Below, piece by piece: positions 22,222 to 31,896 of a stretch of DNA of 64,000 nucleotides; positions within the stretch are counted from its first letter, which is position 1; each line of letters begins with the position of its first letter. The notes beneath the pieces are model-generated. The model was not told where the DNA came from. It did no database searches and saw only the letters and a list, made by a program, of their open reading frames with translations. The stretch comes from Letharia columbiana (Eukaryota; Ascomycota; Lecanoromycetes; Lecanorales; Parmeliaceae), in the NCBI RefSeq assembly GCF_014066305.1, contig NW_023501079.1, positions 310,001 through 374,000 of the forward strand. Reading direction: 5' to 3'. A program made the position numbers and the translations under genes.

Positions 22222-23667
22222 ATGGCACCCCACAGCACCTCCGATCCAACCCTGGATCCCTACTCCACCATTCTTTCCTATGGCTTCCAACCCTCCGCCA
22301 CACAAACCAAGTCCCTCCACAATCCCGCCCTCCTCCACCGCTCCCTCGCTCACCGACCCGACACCGTAACCCACGCCTCAGGCATCCACCTCACCCTCTC
22401 CTCCGGCCGCACCATCATCGACGCCTGCGGCGGCGCCGCCGTCTCCTGCATCGGCCAGAACAACGACGAGGTCCTCGCCGCCGCCCTGCAGCAGATGCGA
22501 ACCGTAAGCTACGTGCACACGGGCGCCTACACGACGTCCTCGGCCGAAGACCTCGCCTCCGTCATCCTCGACGTCGGCGCTCCGTACGGGCTCGAGAAGG
22601 CCTTCTTCGTCGGCAGCGGCAGCGAAGCCATGGACGCGGCGATGAAGCTCGCGCGGCAGTTCTTCTACGAGGGCGGACGGCCCGAGCGTAGGCATTTCGT
22701 GGCCAGGAGGCAGAGCTATCATGGCGCTACCCTCGGCGCCATGTCCCTGTCCAGTAATCTCGCGAGGAAGGTGCCGTATGAGCCGCTCTTGTTGAGTAAC
22801 GTGAGCCATGTCGGCCCCGCGTATGCGTATCAGTATCAACGTGCAGAGGAGTCGGAGGAGCAGTATGTCATGCGCCTCGCTGAAGAATTGGATGGTGAGT
22901 TTCAGCGTCTGGGGCCTGAGACCGTCATCGCGTTCGTCGCCGAACCAATCGTCGGCGCAACGTCCGGATGCGTGCCTGCTCCCTCTGGCTATTTCCGCGC
23001 CGTGAGGGAGGTATGCGATAGGTATGGCGTTTTGCTGATTCTGGACGAGGTGATGTGCGGGATGGGCCGCTGCGGCTCTTATTTCGCTTTTGAGCAACAG
23101 GCCGTGGTGCCGGATATCATGACCATGGGTAAGGGATTAGGCGGCGGTTATGCGCCGATTGCGGGTGTGTTGGTTGGTCGGAAGGTGGTCAAGGGGTTGA
23201 GAGATGGGACGGGGATGTTCAATCACGGGCATACGTATCAAGCCCATCCATTGAGTTGCGCGAGTGCACTGGCTGTGCAGAAGATCATCAAGAGAGACGG
23301 TCTAGTCGAGCGGTGCAGAGACAGGGGTCTGTTTCTCGAGAGGGAACTACGTGAGGCTTTAGAGGGTAGGAAATACGTAGGCGATGTCCGGGGCCGGGGC
23401 CTCTTTTGGGGCATCGAGTTTGTGCAGAACAAAGAAACGAAGAGGAGCTTTGAGCCGAAGACCGAATTTGGGTATAGGGTGCAGAGGAAGGCTTTTGATC
23501 TAGGAGTTGCTCTCTATCCTGGGGCAGCAACTGTCGACGGGGTCAGGGGTGATCATGTGTTGATTGCTCCGCCTTATACTGTCACAGAAGCAGAGTTGAA
23601 GACGATTGTGCAGGTTTTAAGGGAGGCTTATGATGCTGTAGAGCGGGGTGTTGATGAAGTAAGTTGA
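22222..23667 (+). CDS. Class III PLP-dependent aminotransferase
   Basis: Omega-amino acid/diamine-type aminotransferase of 481 residues, single exon. The start is the ATG in ACCATGG at 22221-22225, a good fungal context; earlier in-frame ATGs are in the leader. Family motifs in order: SSGRTIIDACGGAAVSCIGQ (entry to the large domain), FFVGSGSEAMDAAMKLARQF (phosphate-binding SGSEA), YHGATLGAMSLS, AFVAEPIVGATSGCVPAPSG, LLILDEVMCGMGRCG (Asp pairing with the PLP pyridine nitrogen), DIMTMGKGLGGGYAPIAGVL (Schiff-base Lys), FNHGHTYQAHPLSCASALAV and GRGLFWGIEF. No targeting signal is evident. It faces the aldo/keto reductase gene tail to tail. The amino donor cannot be told from sequence alone. Confidence 0.93.
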   Translation: MAPHSTSDPTLDPYSTILSYGFQPSATQTKSLHNPALLHRSLAHRPDTVTHASGIHLTLSSGRTIIDACGGAAVSCIGQNNDEVLAAALQQMRTVSYVHTGAYTTSSAEDLASVILDVGAPYGLEKAFFVGSGSEAMDAAMKLARQFFYEGGRPERRHFVARRQSYHGATLGAMSLSSNLARKVPYEPLLLSNVSHVGPAYAYQYQRAEESEEQYVMRLAEELDGEFQRLGPETVIAFVAEPIVGATSGCVPAPSGYFRAVREVCDRYGVLLILDEVMCGMGRCGSYFAFEQQAVVPDIMTMGKGLGGGYAPIAGVLVGRKVVKGLRDGTGMFNHGHTYQAHPLSCASALAVQKIIKRDGLVERCRDRGLFLERELREALEGRKYVGDVRGRGLFWGIEFVQNKETKRSFEPKTEFGYRVQRKAFDLGVALYPGAATVDGVRGDHVLIAPPYTVTEAELKTIVQVLREAYDAVERGVDEVS

Positions 23668-23981
23668 CATAGGAATTGGGAAAATTGTTGAGAAGATGTT
23701 GGATGAAGGGGGGTTCTACCCGTGGACTTTGGATACGAGCGGTTTGTTACCTCCACGTCCTCTAAAGTACGCTCTCATACTCTTGAAATTTTTGTTGGTC
23801 AAAATTTGATCTTACGAGAATAGGGAAAGATGCGATTACTATCCTCGGATTATATTCAAGCGAATTGCCAACGTTGCAAATCCATGATCGTTTCAAATCT
23901 CTACATCAGATATATGCCCTATATTTGATGAGCGGGTCTTCGCCCAAATCTTATCACTCGAGCGTATGGCATCAAGAGGAA
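23668..23981. other. Convergent intergenic spacer
   Basis: About 314 bases between the stop codons of the aminotransferase and the aldo/keto reductase. No gene or clear terminator structure was seen. Confidence 0.6.
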
Positions 23982-25136
23982 TCAGTCCTTGTGAGGCTTC
24001 GGAGCCTTGCTCCTCGGCACAGTGTCCAAACCGCCCGAAGACTTCACGAAGAAAATATCGCCCGGACCCATCCTGGAATTGTACTTGGGGCCACCTCCAT
24101 ACTCGAAAACGAAATTGAGTGGGAATCCGTGGTCAAAGGGCGCAGCGCCGTCAATCTCATCGATCTCTTCATCGCTCAGTTCGATACCCAACGCCTCGAT
24201 GTTGCTCTTCAGATGCTCTATCTTGCGCCCACCGACGATCGGGAAGACATACGGCGACTTGTGCCTCACGTACGCCAATGCGATGCTGGTGATCAGGGTT
24301 CCCTTTTCCTTTGCGAGTTTGTCGAGAGCTGCGGAGACTTTCTTCCCATTTTCGGATTGGCCAACCTTGCGACCTTCCTCCTTCTTCTCGTAATCTTCCG
24401 GGCTCATGAACGCGCCTCGGCCGAGTGCGCCCCATGGAGCCAAAGCCATCCCTTCGGACTCGCACATGGGGATGATGTCGCGCTCAAAGTCGCGCACTGC
24501 AGCGTTCCATAGGCCCTGGTAGACGCTGAACTGGGTAAGACCTTGCTGGCGGGCATACTCGTTCGCTTTGCTGACGATCCAAGCGGGTGTGTCGCTGATC
24601 CCCAGGTAGAGCACTTTCCCGGAAGCCACGACGTGATGCAGCGCTTTCATGATCTCGGGGATCGAAGTGGTAAAATCCCACCAGTGAATGTACAGTAAGT
24701 CGATGTAACTCGTCCGAAGCTTCTTCAAGCTAGCCTCAAGGGAGACGCGCAGGCTCTTGGAGGAGTTACCTAGGTAGTTCGATTTTATCGTCACGGGCTC
24801 GGACGGATAAGGGGACGTGAATTTGGTCGCGAGGACGATCTGGTCGCGGTTCCGCCGCGACTCCATCCACTCCCCGAGCCACTTCTCGGTCTCCTCGCCT
24901 TGGTAGTTGTTGGCCGTGTCGATGAAATTGCCCCCGTTCTCGAAAAAGTGGTCGAGCATGCCGAACGAGGTTTCCTTGTTGCACTCGCCCAGGAAGCCCG
25001 ACCAGGCCTCGCCGAAGTTCATGGCCCCGAGACATAACGGGGATACCCGCACACCTGCCGTGGGAGCGAGGATGCGTTGGTGGCCGAGGAGGCTCTTGGG
25101 TTTGGGGGCCGGTTGGTGAGCTAGGGTCGCTGCCAT
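23982..25136 (-). CDS. Aldo/keto reductase (norsolorinic acid reductase-like)
   Basis: NADPH-dependent reductase of 384 residues, single exon, of the AKR group that includes fungal aryl-alcohol dehydrogenases and norsolorinic acid reductases. Motifs: RVSPLCLGAMNFGEAWSGFL, NGGNFIDTANNYQGEETEKW (catalytic Asp and Tyr), LATKF (catalytic Lys), SYIDLLYIHWWDFTTSIPEI (His), LGISDTPAWIVSKANEYAR, FSVYQGLWNAAVRDFERDII, LAPWGALGRGAF, and the C-terminal FPIVGGRKIEHLKSNIEALG that binds the cofactor adenine part. Norsolorinate reduction itself should not be assumed: no polyketide synthase is in the window. Start MAATLAHQP at 25136 follows an AT-rich leader. Confidence 0.92.
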   Translation of the reverse strand: MAATLAHQPAPKPKSLLGHQRILAPTAGVRVSPLCLGAMNFGEAWSGFLGECNKETSFGMLDHFFENGGNFIDTANNYQGEETEKWLGEWMESRRNRDQIVLATKFTSPYPSEPVTIKSNYLGNSSKSLRVSLEASLKKLRTSYIDLLYIHWWDFTTSIPEIMKALHHVVASGKVLYLGISDTPAWIVSKANEYARQQGLTQFSVYQGLWNAAVRDFERDIIPMCESEGMALAPWGALGRGAFMSPEDYEKKEEGRKVGQSENGKKVSAALDKLAKEKGTLITSIALAYVRHKSPYVFPIVGGRKIEHLKSNIEALGIELSDEEIDEIDGAAPFDHGFPLNFVFEYGGGPKYNSRMGPGDIFFVKSSGGLDTVPRSKAPKPHKD

Positions 25137-25271
25137 TTTTGTCTTGGATGTTTGACTGGTATGGATTTGCGGGGAATTTCCCCACGGGAAGGGGCAGCGC
25201 TTCTTTTCTACTTTCGTTCGTTGACCGAATTTCTTGGCATTGATTGCTCGATACTCGTATCTACTCGCCCT

Positions 25272-25510
25272 TAAATCCGATAAATCCGGCGTAACATCGA
25301 AATGCCTAAGTTCTAATTACGTCGCGTAAGGGAGTAGATGAGGATGGGTTTTAGGGCATGTCACACCGAAAACTCACCCCGAACCCACCGCAATCCGAAA
25401 CCCCCTTTAAAAAACCGTATCCTACACTTTATTAATTTAATTTTTTCATCTATTTACTTATCATACTATCTTAAAACGACGGATTATGAGGTTTCGGATT
25501 TATCGGATTT
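25272..25510. repeat. Short inverted-repeat element, inner unit
   Basis: AAATCCGATAAATCCGG at about 25273 is repeated inverted as CGGATTTATCGGATTTT near 25495-25512. The interior is AT-rich without coding potential. It resembles a MITE-like unit related to the larger palindrome next to it. Confidence 0.5.
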
Positions 25511-25544
25511 TAGAGCGTATATCCGGGTAGATATGAGTAAGCGC

Positions 25545-26166
25545 ATACTTAGTTTCATGAGGAAACGCGAAATACTAGGAAATGCGAAATTTTTAGATCC
25601 GATAAGTCCGGTCCAACACTCAAATGCCTACTTCTCACCAAAATTCTATGACAACTCCGCACAATAAGGATGAAAAAATCTGGTTCCTTCTTGCTACCAA
25701 GGCTTCTATATCGGAGAACCCATTCACCGTTTTCAGGCCTTATCGGTCTACCATTTCGTGAAAATCGTACCTCTACTACCTCTTCTTCTACTACCTCTTC
25801 TTCTACTATCTCTTCTTCTACTACCTTACCTCTTCCACCTCTTCCACTGCTTTTACCCCTTTTCACCTTACTGTAGTTGCTGCGATAAAGGCTGCGGTGA
25901 AGCCTTCGGGGTATCGAATGCTACTTAGATACATATGTCGCCAGATAAAAACAGGCCACGTCTGAGTCTAAGGCAGGGACACCTACTATGCCAGGCCTAC
26001 AGGCGGCGACTATGGTACCGTAGCAATGGTCATTATGGTAGACTATGGTAGTAGGCCATTTGAATAAGTGGTAGTGGTAGCTAGTAGTAGCCATCTAAGT
26101 CGGATTTATCGGATTTAAAAAATTCGCATTTCCTAGTATTTCGCGTTTCCTCATGAAACTAAGTAT
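25545..26166. repeat. Palindromic element with 66-bp arms
   Basis: 25545-25610 is the reverse complement of 26101-26166 at 63 of 66 positions; two of the three mismatches are C/T transitions. The arms include CGGATTTATCGGATTTA-type ends shared with the neighbouring unit. The interior holds a (TACCTCTTCTTC)-type microsatellite at about 25770-25850 and no ORF. Most likely a non-autonomous DNA element or a relic of one. Confidence 0.75.
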
Positions 26167-26357
26167 TTCGACATTGATGCTCACGCTTATCAAGCAACCC
26201 TCTCGAGCCTCTATCATACAATATCGGACCTAGATACACCATTCACGCGATCGGATTTCACGCTTATACCGGACATACCAAACGCACAAAAAGTTGTTGA
26301 GAAGAGACCGAGAATGCGCGTGGAGCTCGTGAATACGAATGTGGTTTACTCCAGCCT
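26167..26357. other. Spacer after the palindromic element
   Basis: No gene seen. The sequence loses the AT-rich character of the element at about 26170. Confidence 0.4.
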
Positions 26358-26651
26358 TTACGGGTAGCGTGTCTTGGCTTTGGCTCCTGTATCTTCACTA
26401 CTCGCTGCTGTGCATCTGATGGGCCCCGTCGACGTCGCACCTGCTTGGGGAGCGCCTACCGCTTGCCCTCCGACCTCTTCTTCACTGCCAGAGACCTCTG
26501 CTGGTGCCTTGGTCGCCGAGGCCGACTGTCTGATCAACGAAGCATACACGCTTTCATGGTGCGCCCGAACGAGAGGCGCTCGATCGACGAAGAGGGAAAG
26601 TGACAGGGCCGCGTGATGGGCCTCGACGACGTTGTCGGTTGTGAGGCATTG
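26358..26651 (-). CDS. Possible 3' exon of an unidentified gene
   Basis: After a possible acceptor (TATAG, ending at 26652 on this strand) the frame is open for about 97 codons to a stop at 26358: CLTTDNVVEAHHAALSLSLF, VDRAPLVRAHHESVYASLIR, then an acidic/Ala-rich tail (PAEVSGSEEEVGGQAVGAPQ). The helical, regular composition looks coding. Upstream exons, perhaps in the minus-strand frames at 26719-27178, could not be joined. No family recognised. Confidence 0.33.
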   Translation of the reverse strand, partial: QCLTTDNVVEAHHAALSLSLFVDRAPLVRAHHESVYASLIRQSASATKAPAEVSGSEEEVGGQAVGAPQAGATSTGPIRCTAASSEDTGAKAKTRYP

Positions 26652-27774
26652 CTATACAGTCCACATAGGATAATATGCTAGTCTGGAGGTTTGTATAACT
26701 TCAAAGACAGTTGGGTTACTAGAGGATCGGTGACGGCCGGTGGACTCGTAGGAATGTGTATGGAACGGGGGATATGCGAAGATGCCGAGCTTCGAATTCA
26801 ATTCTGCACAGCCCAAATGCTTGCCGGTCTTGAGGATGTACCAGCGCCATTTGAGGCCTCATTCTCGCAGTCAGAATACCGCAAAGATGCCTTCGGCCGA
26901 GTCTCTTGACGGGTAAGCTCTCGATCAGAGTCGTTCGCTTGCATAGCAACGTTCATGTGCCCGGCCACCTCACTCAGTGAGCGGTAGGTTCTCGTGGTAG
27001 AAGCATTTCTCGGTCTGTTGATAGCTGGGTTGCGTACTATCACCACTGTTCCCGATCGAGGTGTAATGACAAGCGGAAGACGCTGGCTGCGCAAGATGAG
27101 TGTTATGGCGAGCAGACTTGTTTTCCATTGGCTTGCCGGCAAGCTGAAAGTCTTCTCCTCAGAATGGTCTCTTGGCACCAGGATGGAGTGGGGCGCTTAT
27201 TTGGGTCCAGAGATTTTATGGCCACAATGGCTGGAGCCGTGCCATCTTGCCTTGGATGGTTACTGTCCGAGGGTCGGATCGAGGTGCTGGACGACTCAGT
27301 GTGTTGAGACTCTCGCGGATTCGATTGTTGATGCACTTGTGTCAACTCTTCCTCCCCAGGCATGAACGGCTTGGACTGAAGCGGGTAGTCTGCAGATTTC
27401 CTAGTCCCGAACCTCATTTATGTGAGTCCTTCAACGGTTTCCTGTAATACTGTGGTAGTGCATTCGGCACCACTACCACCAACCAGCTTGCATGTTTTTC
27501 ATGACGATTGAGGTCGTATGCTTGCCTCTGTCTCAGCGTTCTAGGCCAGATTATGAAGCAACAAACTATGCTTATGTAAAACAGCCTTTGGCTGGATGGT
27601 CGCAAGCAACAGTACTCTTCAGCGGAACGCCTGATCGCGTATGCCACTGCATAAGTGTTTCACCGCTTCACGCCCAGCTGATGCTGGAAGGTCATCCACA
27701 AGCGACAACGAACTTCATTTGGCTCCATCCTTCTGACTAGCTTGTTGCACATTACACTCCTTTTCAAAGACGGC
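26652..27774. other. Region with weak ORFs only
   Basis: Frames on both strands (plus 26994-27365, minus 26798-27178 and 27103-27417) overlap and have no motif. They may hide exons of the minus-strand gene ending at 26358. Confidence 0.3.
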
Positions 27775-28389
27775 TCATAACGTTGCATCCCCACTCATCT
27801 CATCCTTCCGCGCCTTCTCATCCCTTTCAAACGCCAAATATTCTTTCTGCAGACCCGTCAACGTATGCAGATTTCTCCAGAACTGTTCTTCATTTTCTCT
27901 GTTTTGCAAAGGTTGCCGGCTGCCTATTCTGGGGTCGTCCTGACAAGGGCATCTTCCTGGTATTTCTCTCATTCGACCGCCTCCGTCGTCTACGTGGGCG
28001 TATCTTGTCAGCCAGGAGAGGAGAGAAAGAGGAGATAAAGAAGGGGGTGGAGGAGGGTATTTGACCTTCTTTGATATACCGGATGTGGAGACCGCGCTCC
28101 TTGGGTGGGTCACGGGCGTAGGAATAGAAGGTGTGCTCTTATGGCATCGAAATTTGTTTAGCGATGGAGTGTTAAAAGAGGAGGCCTCGGGATTCGAGGG
28201 GAGGTTGGCGGATGTTTTGTGGGGTGAAAGTGGGGAAAAGGCCGTTTCGCCTCATGTTTGTCAAACGCAGCTGGCTGCCCCGCTCGATAGGTCACGGGAC
28301 GCAATGCCAGCTGTTCTCGATGTCTCCAGCGATCACGTCTTATTAGGAGAGATCAAGGATCCAGATCTCCCTTGCCTACCAACACACAT
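27775..28389 (-). CDS. Small hypothetical protein (98 aa), three exons
   Basis: Model: 28389-28380, 28137-28066 and 27989-27775, total 297 nt. The 10-nt first exon gives MCV; exon 2 gives EHTFYSYARDPPKERGLHIR; exon 3 gives DDGGGRMREIPGRCPCQDDP and ends NLHTLTGLQKEYLAFERDEK, a charged amphipathic helix. The second intron has a CTGAC branch site, the first a GCTAAAC-like one. Exons 2 and 3 are well supported by composition and phase; the first exon is a guess, made because an in-frame TAA lies directly upstream of exon 2. Function unknown. Confidence 0.42.
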
Positions 28390-29125
28390 AGCGTTAATTG
28401 CATAACCGCCCGCCCAAAGATCGAACAATCGAGCCTTGAAAGGATACCGATCGACATCGACAATGACATCGACTGAGTCGTCCTCCATTTCAAATTAGTC
28501 CTGTGAACACTGCAGATAGGATGACGAAAGCACTGATCGTGGCAGTGGACATTGTGTTCGAAAAAAGAGTGAGCCTGAGTGCAGATTCCCGTGTGAACAC
28601 ATCTCGAATCATCTGCGTTCCGGACAGACCGACGACGCGGATGTCAACTGTTTGCCCTACGCCATATCTTCGTGTTCGGTGAACGGCTCTAAAGCAGGAC
28701 ATTCCTGGCTTCAAGCGCGGAAATTCAAAGATACATCCTTACCAACACCACTGAGATACCCACCTCTATCATCGAAGACACAGGCATTGCTTACTCGTGA
28801 TGCCGCCCGTGACATATCTAGACCGGTGGTGATGTCAAAAGTCGTGCTGTTTTTGTGGAGAACACCGATGACGTAAGTTTTGTCAGGTATATGCACGCAT
28901 CAGACACATCGCAGATGCAGGACTCCGAGGCTGACGGGGTGAGTTTGACTGCACTTACAGCTATTCCGATGACGCGGAAGCTGTACGTCATGTGGCTCAC
29001 TTGGAAGCAACTTTTTTCCCTAAATGGAGCCCTGTACTCCAGATGGTGACCATGATGGCAGCGTAAGTCTGGGTCAAACAGATGCTTCAGAGCGATTGAA
29101 ATCTCAGCTTGACATGGTTTTCATT
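28390..29125. other. Intergenic with coding-like minus-strand fragments
   Basis: Minus-strand stretches at 28711-28896 (DKTYVIGVLHKNSTTFDITT) and 28818-29000 (MTYSFRVIGIAVSAVKLTPS) have some protein character and could be exons of a small gene, but no consistent model was found. Confidence 0.3.
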
Positions 29126-30838
29126 TTAACTCTCCCTACGCGTTTCCACCTCATCCGGCCGCGAAGCAACCGGCATCATATTGACTTCTGCCTCCAACTC
29201 AGCCTTCTCGTCTGTCGTGAGGTCACTCTTGGCCTTGTCGATCTTGACAAAGCCCACTAGCAGAAGCAAAGACACCCCCGCACAGCCAACACCAAACCAA
29301 CACGCCACCTTGTAGCTTTCCTTGAGCCCAAGATGGGATGTAGCAGTGGCAACAATATCAGCGAACCCGAGAAAGACGCTGATGCCTAGGAAGACGAGGC
29401 AGTTAATCAAAGCGCCTGCAAGACCCTGTCTCTTCCTAGGCATGCTTGTCGTTATGAAGATGTTGCTGACGCTGTAGGTTATGTCGACGCCCACGGTTGC
29501 GCCGATCATGGCGGGAAAGATGTAGGCCCAGTAGTTGGGGTTCTCGGGCATTATGGCGAACATCAGGACACAAACAACGTAGCCAGTGGCTGAGATTATC
29601 ATCAGGGCTGTTCCTGGTAGTAGATGAAGCAGAAAGCCGCCCGCCGTTGCGAGGAAGATGCCGCCTGCAGCCATTGGCGTATACCATGCCGTTGTCTGTA
29701 AGGAAGTCGCATGCAATACTTTCTCAATACTAGACTTGGGGTCAGCGTAGGAACTAGCCGGGGGTTGATGAGTACACACTAGAAGCTAGCATAGAAGAGG
29801 TATATTCCAAATACGCCGTATGAGAAGAACAGCGCAACCACAAGCGCCTTCATATGCTTGACCTTGAATAGATCGAAAGGTAATAGAGGCATTTTTGCAA
29901 TCCACCCCTCAACGTAAATGGCTCCACCTAGAAATAGACAGCCCAAGACAAAGGTCACGTAAATGTAAGGTGTGTTCCAACCATCAGGAGCATGTGAGCT
30001 ATCAGTAATAGCGAAGACAACCAACAACAGCCCTGGGACGATCGTAAAGACTCCCAGCCAGTCCATTTTGACTTCATAAGCCTGCCTCTCATAACGATCG
30101 GACGGTATCGTTAAAAAGGCAATGGAGCTAATCAGAAACAGTAATATCGATCCAATCCAAAAATACCAACCCCAAGGTAGATACTGTCCACTTAGTCCAC
30201 CAAAAAAAATACCCGTGAAAAAGCCTATTGGCGAACAAGCCCCATAAAGACTGAACACCAGGTTTTTCCTCGGCCCTGGGCGATAGATGCTTCCTAGCAG
30301 CATGACCCCAGCAGGTAAAAACGCAGCAGGTCCAAGACCCTGAAGTGCGCGGCAGAAGTTTAGCATGAGGTAATTGCGGCTGAAGCCTCCTATCAAAGAC
30401 CAAAGGAAGAACCAGATCATCCCGAACATGAAGACGGTGCAGCCACCGTAGATGTCGGCGAGGCGGCCGAAGGGAAGTAAGAAAGCCCCCGTGATCAGAG
30501 AGAATACGTTCGCGGGCCACGTTTGTGATTGGGCAGGGATGTCGAGAGCGGTTGCCAGGGTCGGTAGGATCACGTTGAAACCACTGACGAAATATTCCTA
30601 CCGACATGGTGAGTGGCGGGTGTTGACATAGACTTGGGCCAGGAATACTACTTACTGCCATAATCATGGATGCCAACAGTGAGAAGCAAAAGCCAAACTC
30701 TGTCCATACGGTTTTGAACTTGGCAGGTCTTTGCCTGCCAAGCCGCTCGATGCGGGCTTGCATGCCTTCCCCTTCTTCAACCCCTGCTGGATCCTTCGGT
30801 GGGCTAACACTGAATGCTACCTCGCTGGGTGCGGTCAT
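29126..30838 (-). CDS. MFS transporter, DHA2-like (14-TM drug:H+ antiporter type)
   Basis: Membrane transporter of 534 residues. Three exons (30838-30656, 30597-29780, 29729-29126) sum to 1605 nt with clean splice sites. After a charged cytosolic N terminus the first helix is FGFCFSLLASMIMAEYFVSG; then VILPTLATALDIP, the motif A-like loop GRLADIYGGCTVFMFG, and FCRALQGLGPAAFLPAGVML with the GS/G-rich helix 5 region (LYGACSPIGFFTGIFFGGLS). Later helices include MKALVVALFFSYGVFGIYLF, FIFPAMIG-type segments and FGVGCAGVSLLLLVGFV, and the acidic C-terminal tail is cytosolic. It resembles aminotriazole-resistance-like fungal carriers. Substrate unknown. It is near, but not clearly clustered with, the aminotransferase and reductase genes. 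Confidence 0.92.
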
Positions 30839-31896
30839 TGCACCCGTATTTGTCTAATAAGAGCGTCAAAAACGCAAATGTGGGGTAATGGGTACAATAA
30901 AACTTGAGTGTGTCTATCGGACTCAAAGATAGACTGCTCTCGGTGACAGACTGATAGAAGGATGGAAGAGGCAAGAGATTAAGCGAGGTTAGGACCACCC
31001 GCCGGCAAATTGACGCCTTTTTTATGACAAAAGCGCTCTAAAACCCACCAATCGGTGTAGGTATGATGATTTCGGTAATCAGCCGACGTAAAAACCTCGA
31101 AAAGAGTTTTTTCATCTTCTAGCAAGCATTTCAAGACCGAACGCCATGTTATTGGTATTGAACCACTGACACACGTACTACCAGGAAGGTGAAATGACGT
31201 AATTTTTTGAAGCGTGTCGTGCTCATCATTCTCTAGACTTGCAAAATCTTGCAATTTTCTTGGCTAGCAAAAGGCCGAGCTAACTGTAAATGGATAAACT
31301 TTCCGGCGAATGATGATCATGATTGTCTTAATGAGGGGGGAAATCGTAGAAGAATGTGTTTCCTATGCGACTGGACATTATATTCATAGAATACGGTCTA
31401 CTTCAGGAGATCACTGTTAACTCGGTTTAGGGTACTGTTGCCAAGCAATGTCACGTGCTGGCATTTCGCCGCTAGTGCGCCAAACGCGTCTATGATTCTT
31501 GACGCACAGTGACACACAATCGTCCCACCAGTCTTTCTCTATCACCACACGTTCCTCAGCTCCCTCAAAGCTTCTATGGTCTTAATGCCTGGCATGACAC
31601 AATCTGAGTTTTCGATCTTAGACTCACTGACTAGTCGTCAAAGCAGGAGAAGGTCGTAATGATTACTACGGCCCCAACACTCAGGGATACTGATTTCAAT
31701 CTGCAGCTAGCTCACGTCTTGCTGTATCCCTAGTCTATTGTTAAAGAGTTGAAACTCGAAGTATGCTATTCTAGCCGAAGCATAGTCGAGACCGCGCCAG
31801 TCACTCCCTTTGGCAGCTTGTTCGACGTCCCAACAGACCAAAATCTCCAGTCTCCCTCCTGGCGAGGGAAATTTGATTAAGCTCCTGTGAGTAAAC
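30839..31896. other. Intergenic, no supported gene
   Basis: Short minus frames at 30979-31254 and 31707-31916 have no family match. The interval is the upstream region of both the MFS gene and the F-box gene (divergent), so it holds both promoters. Confidence 0.5.
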
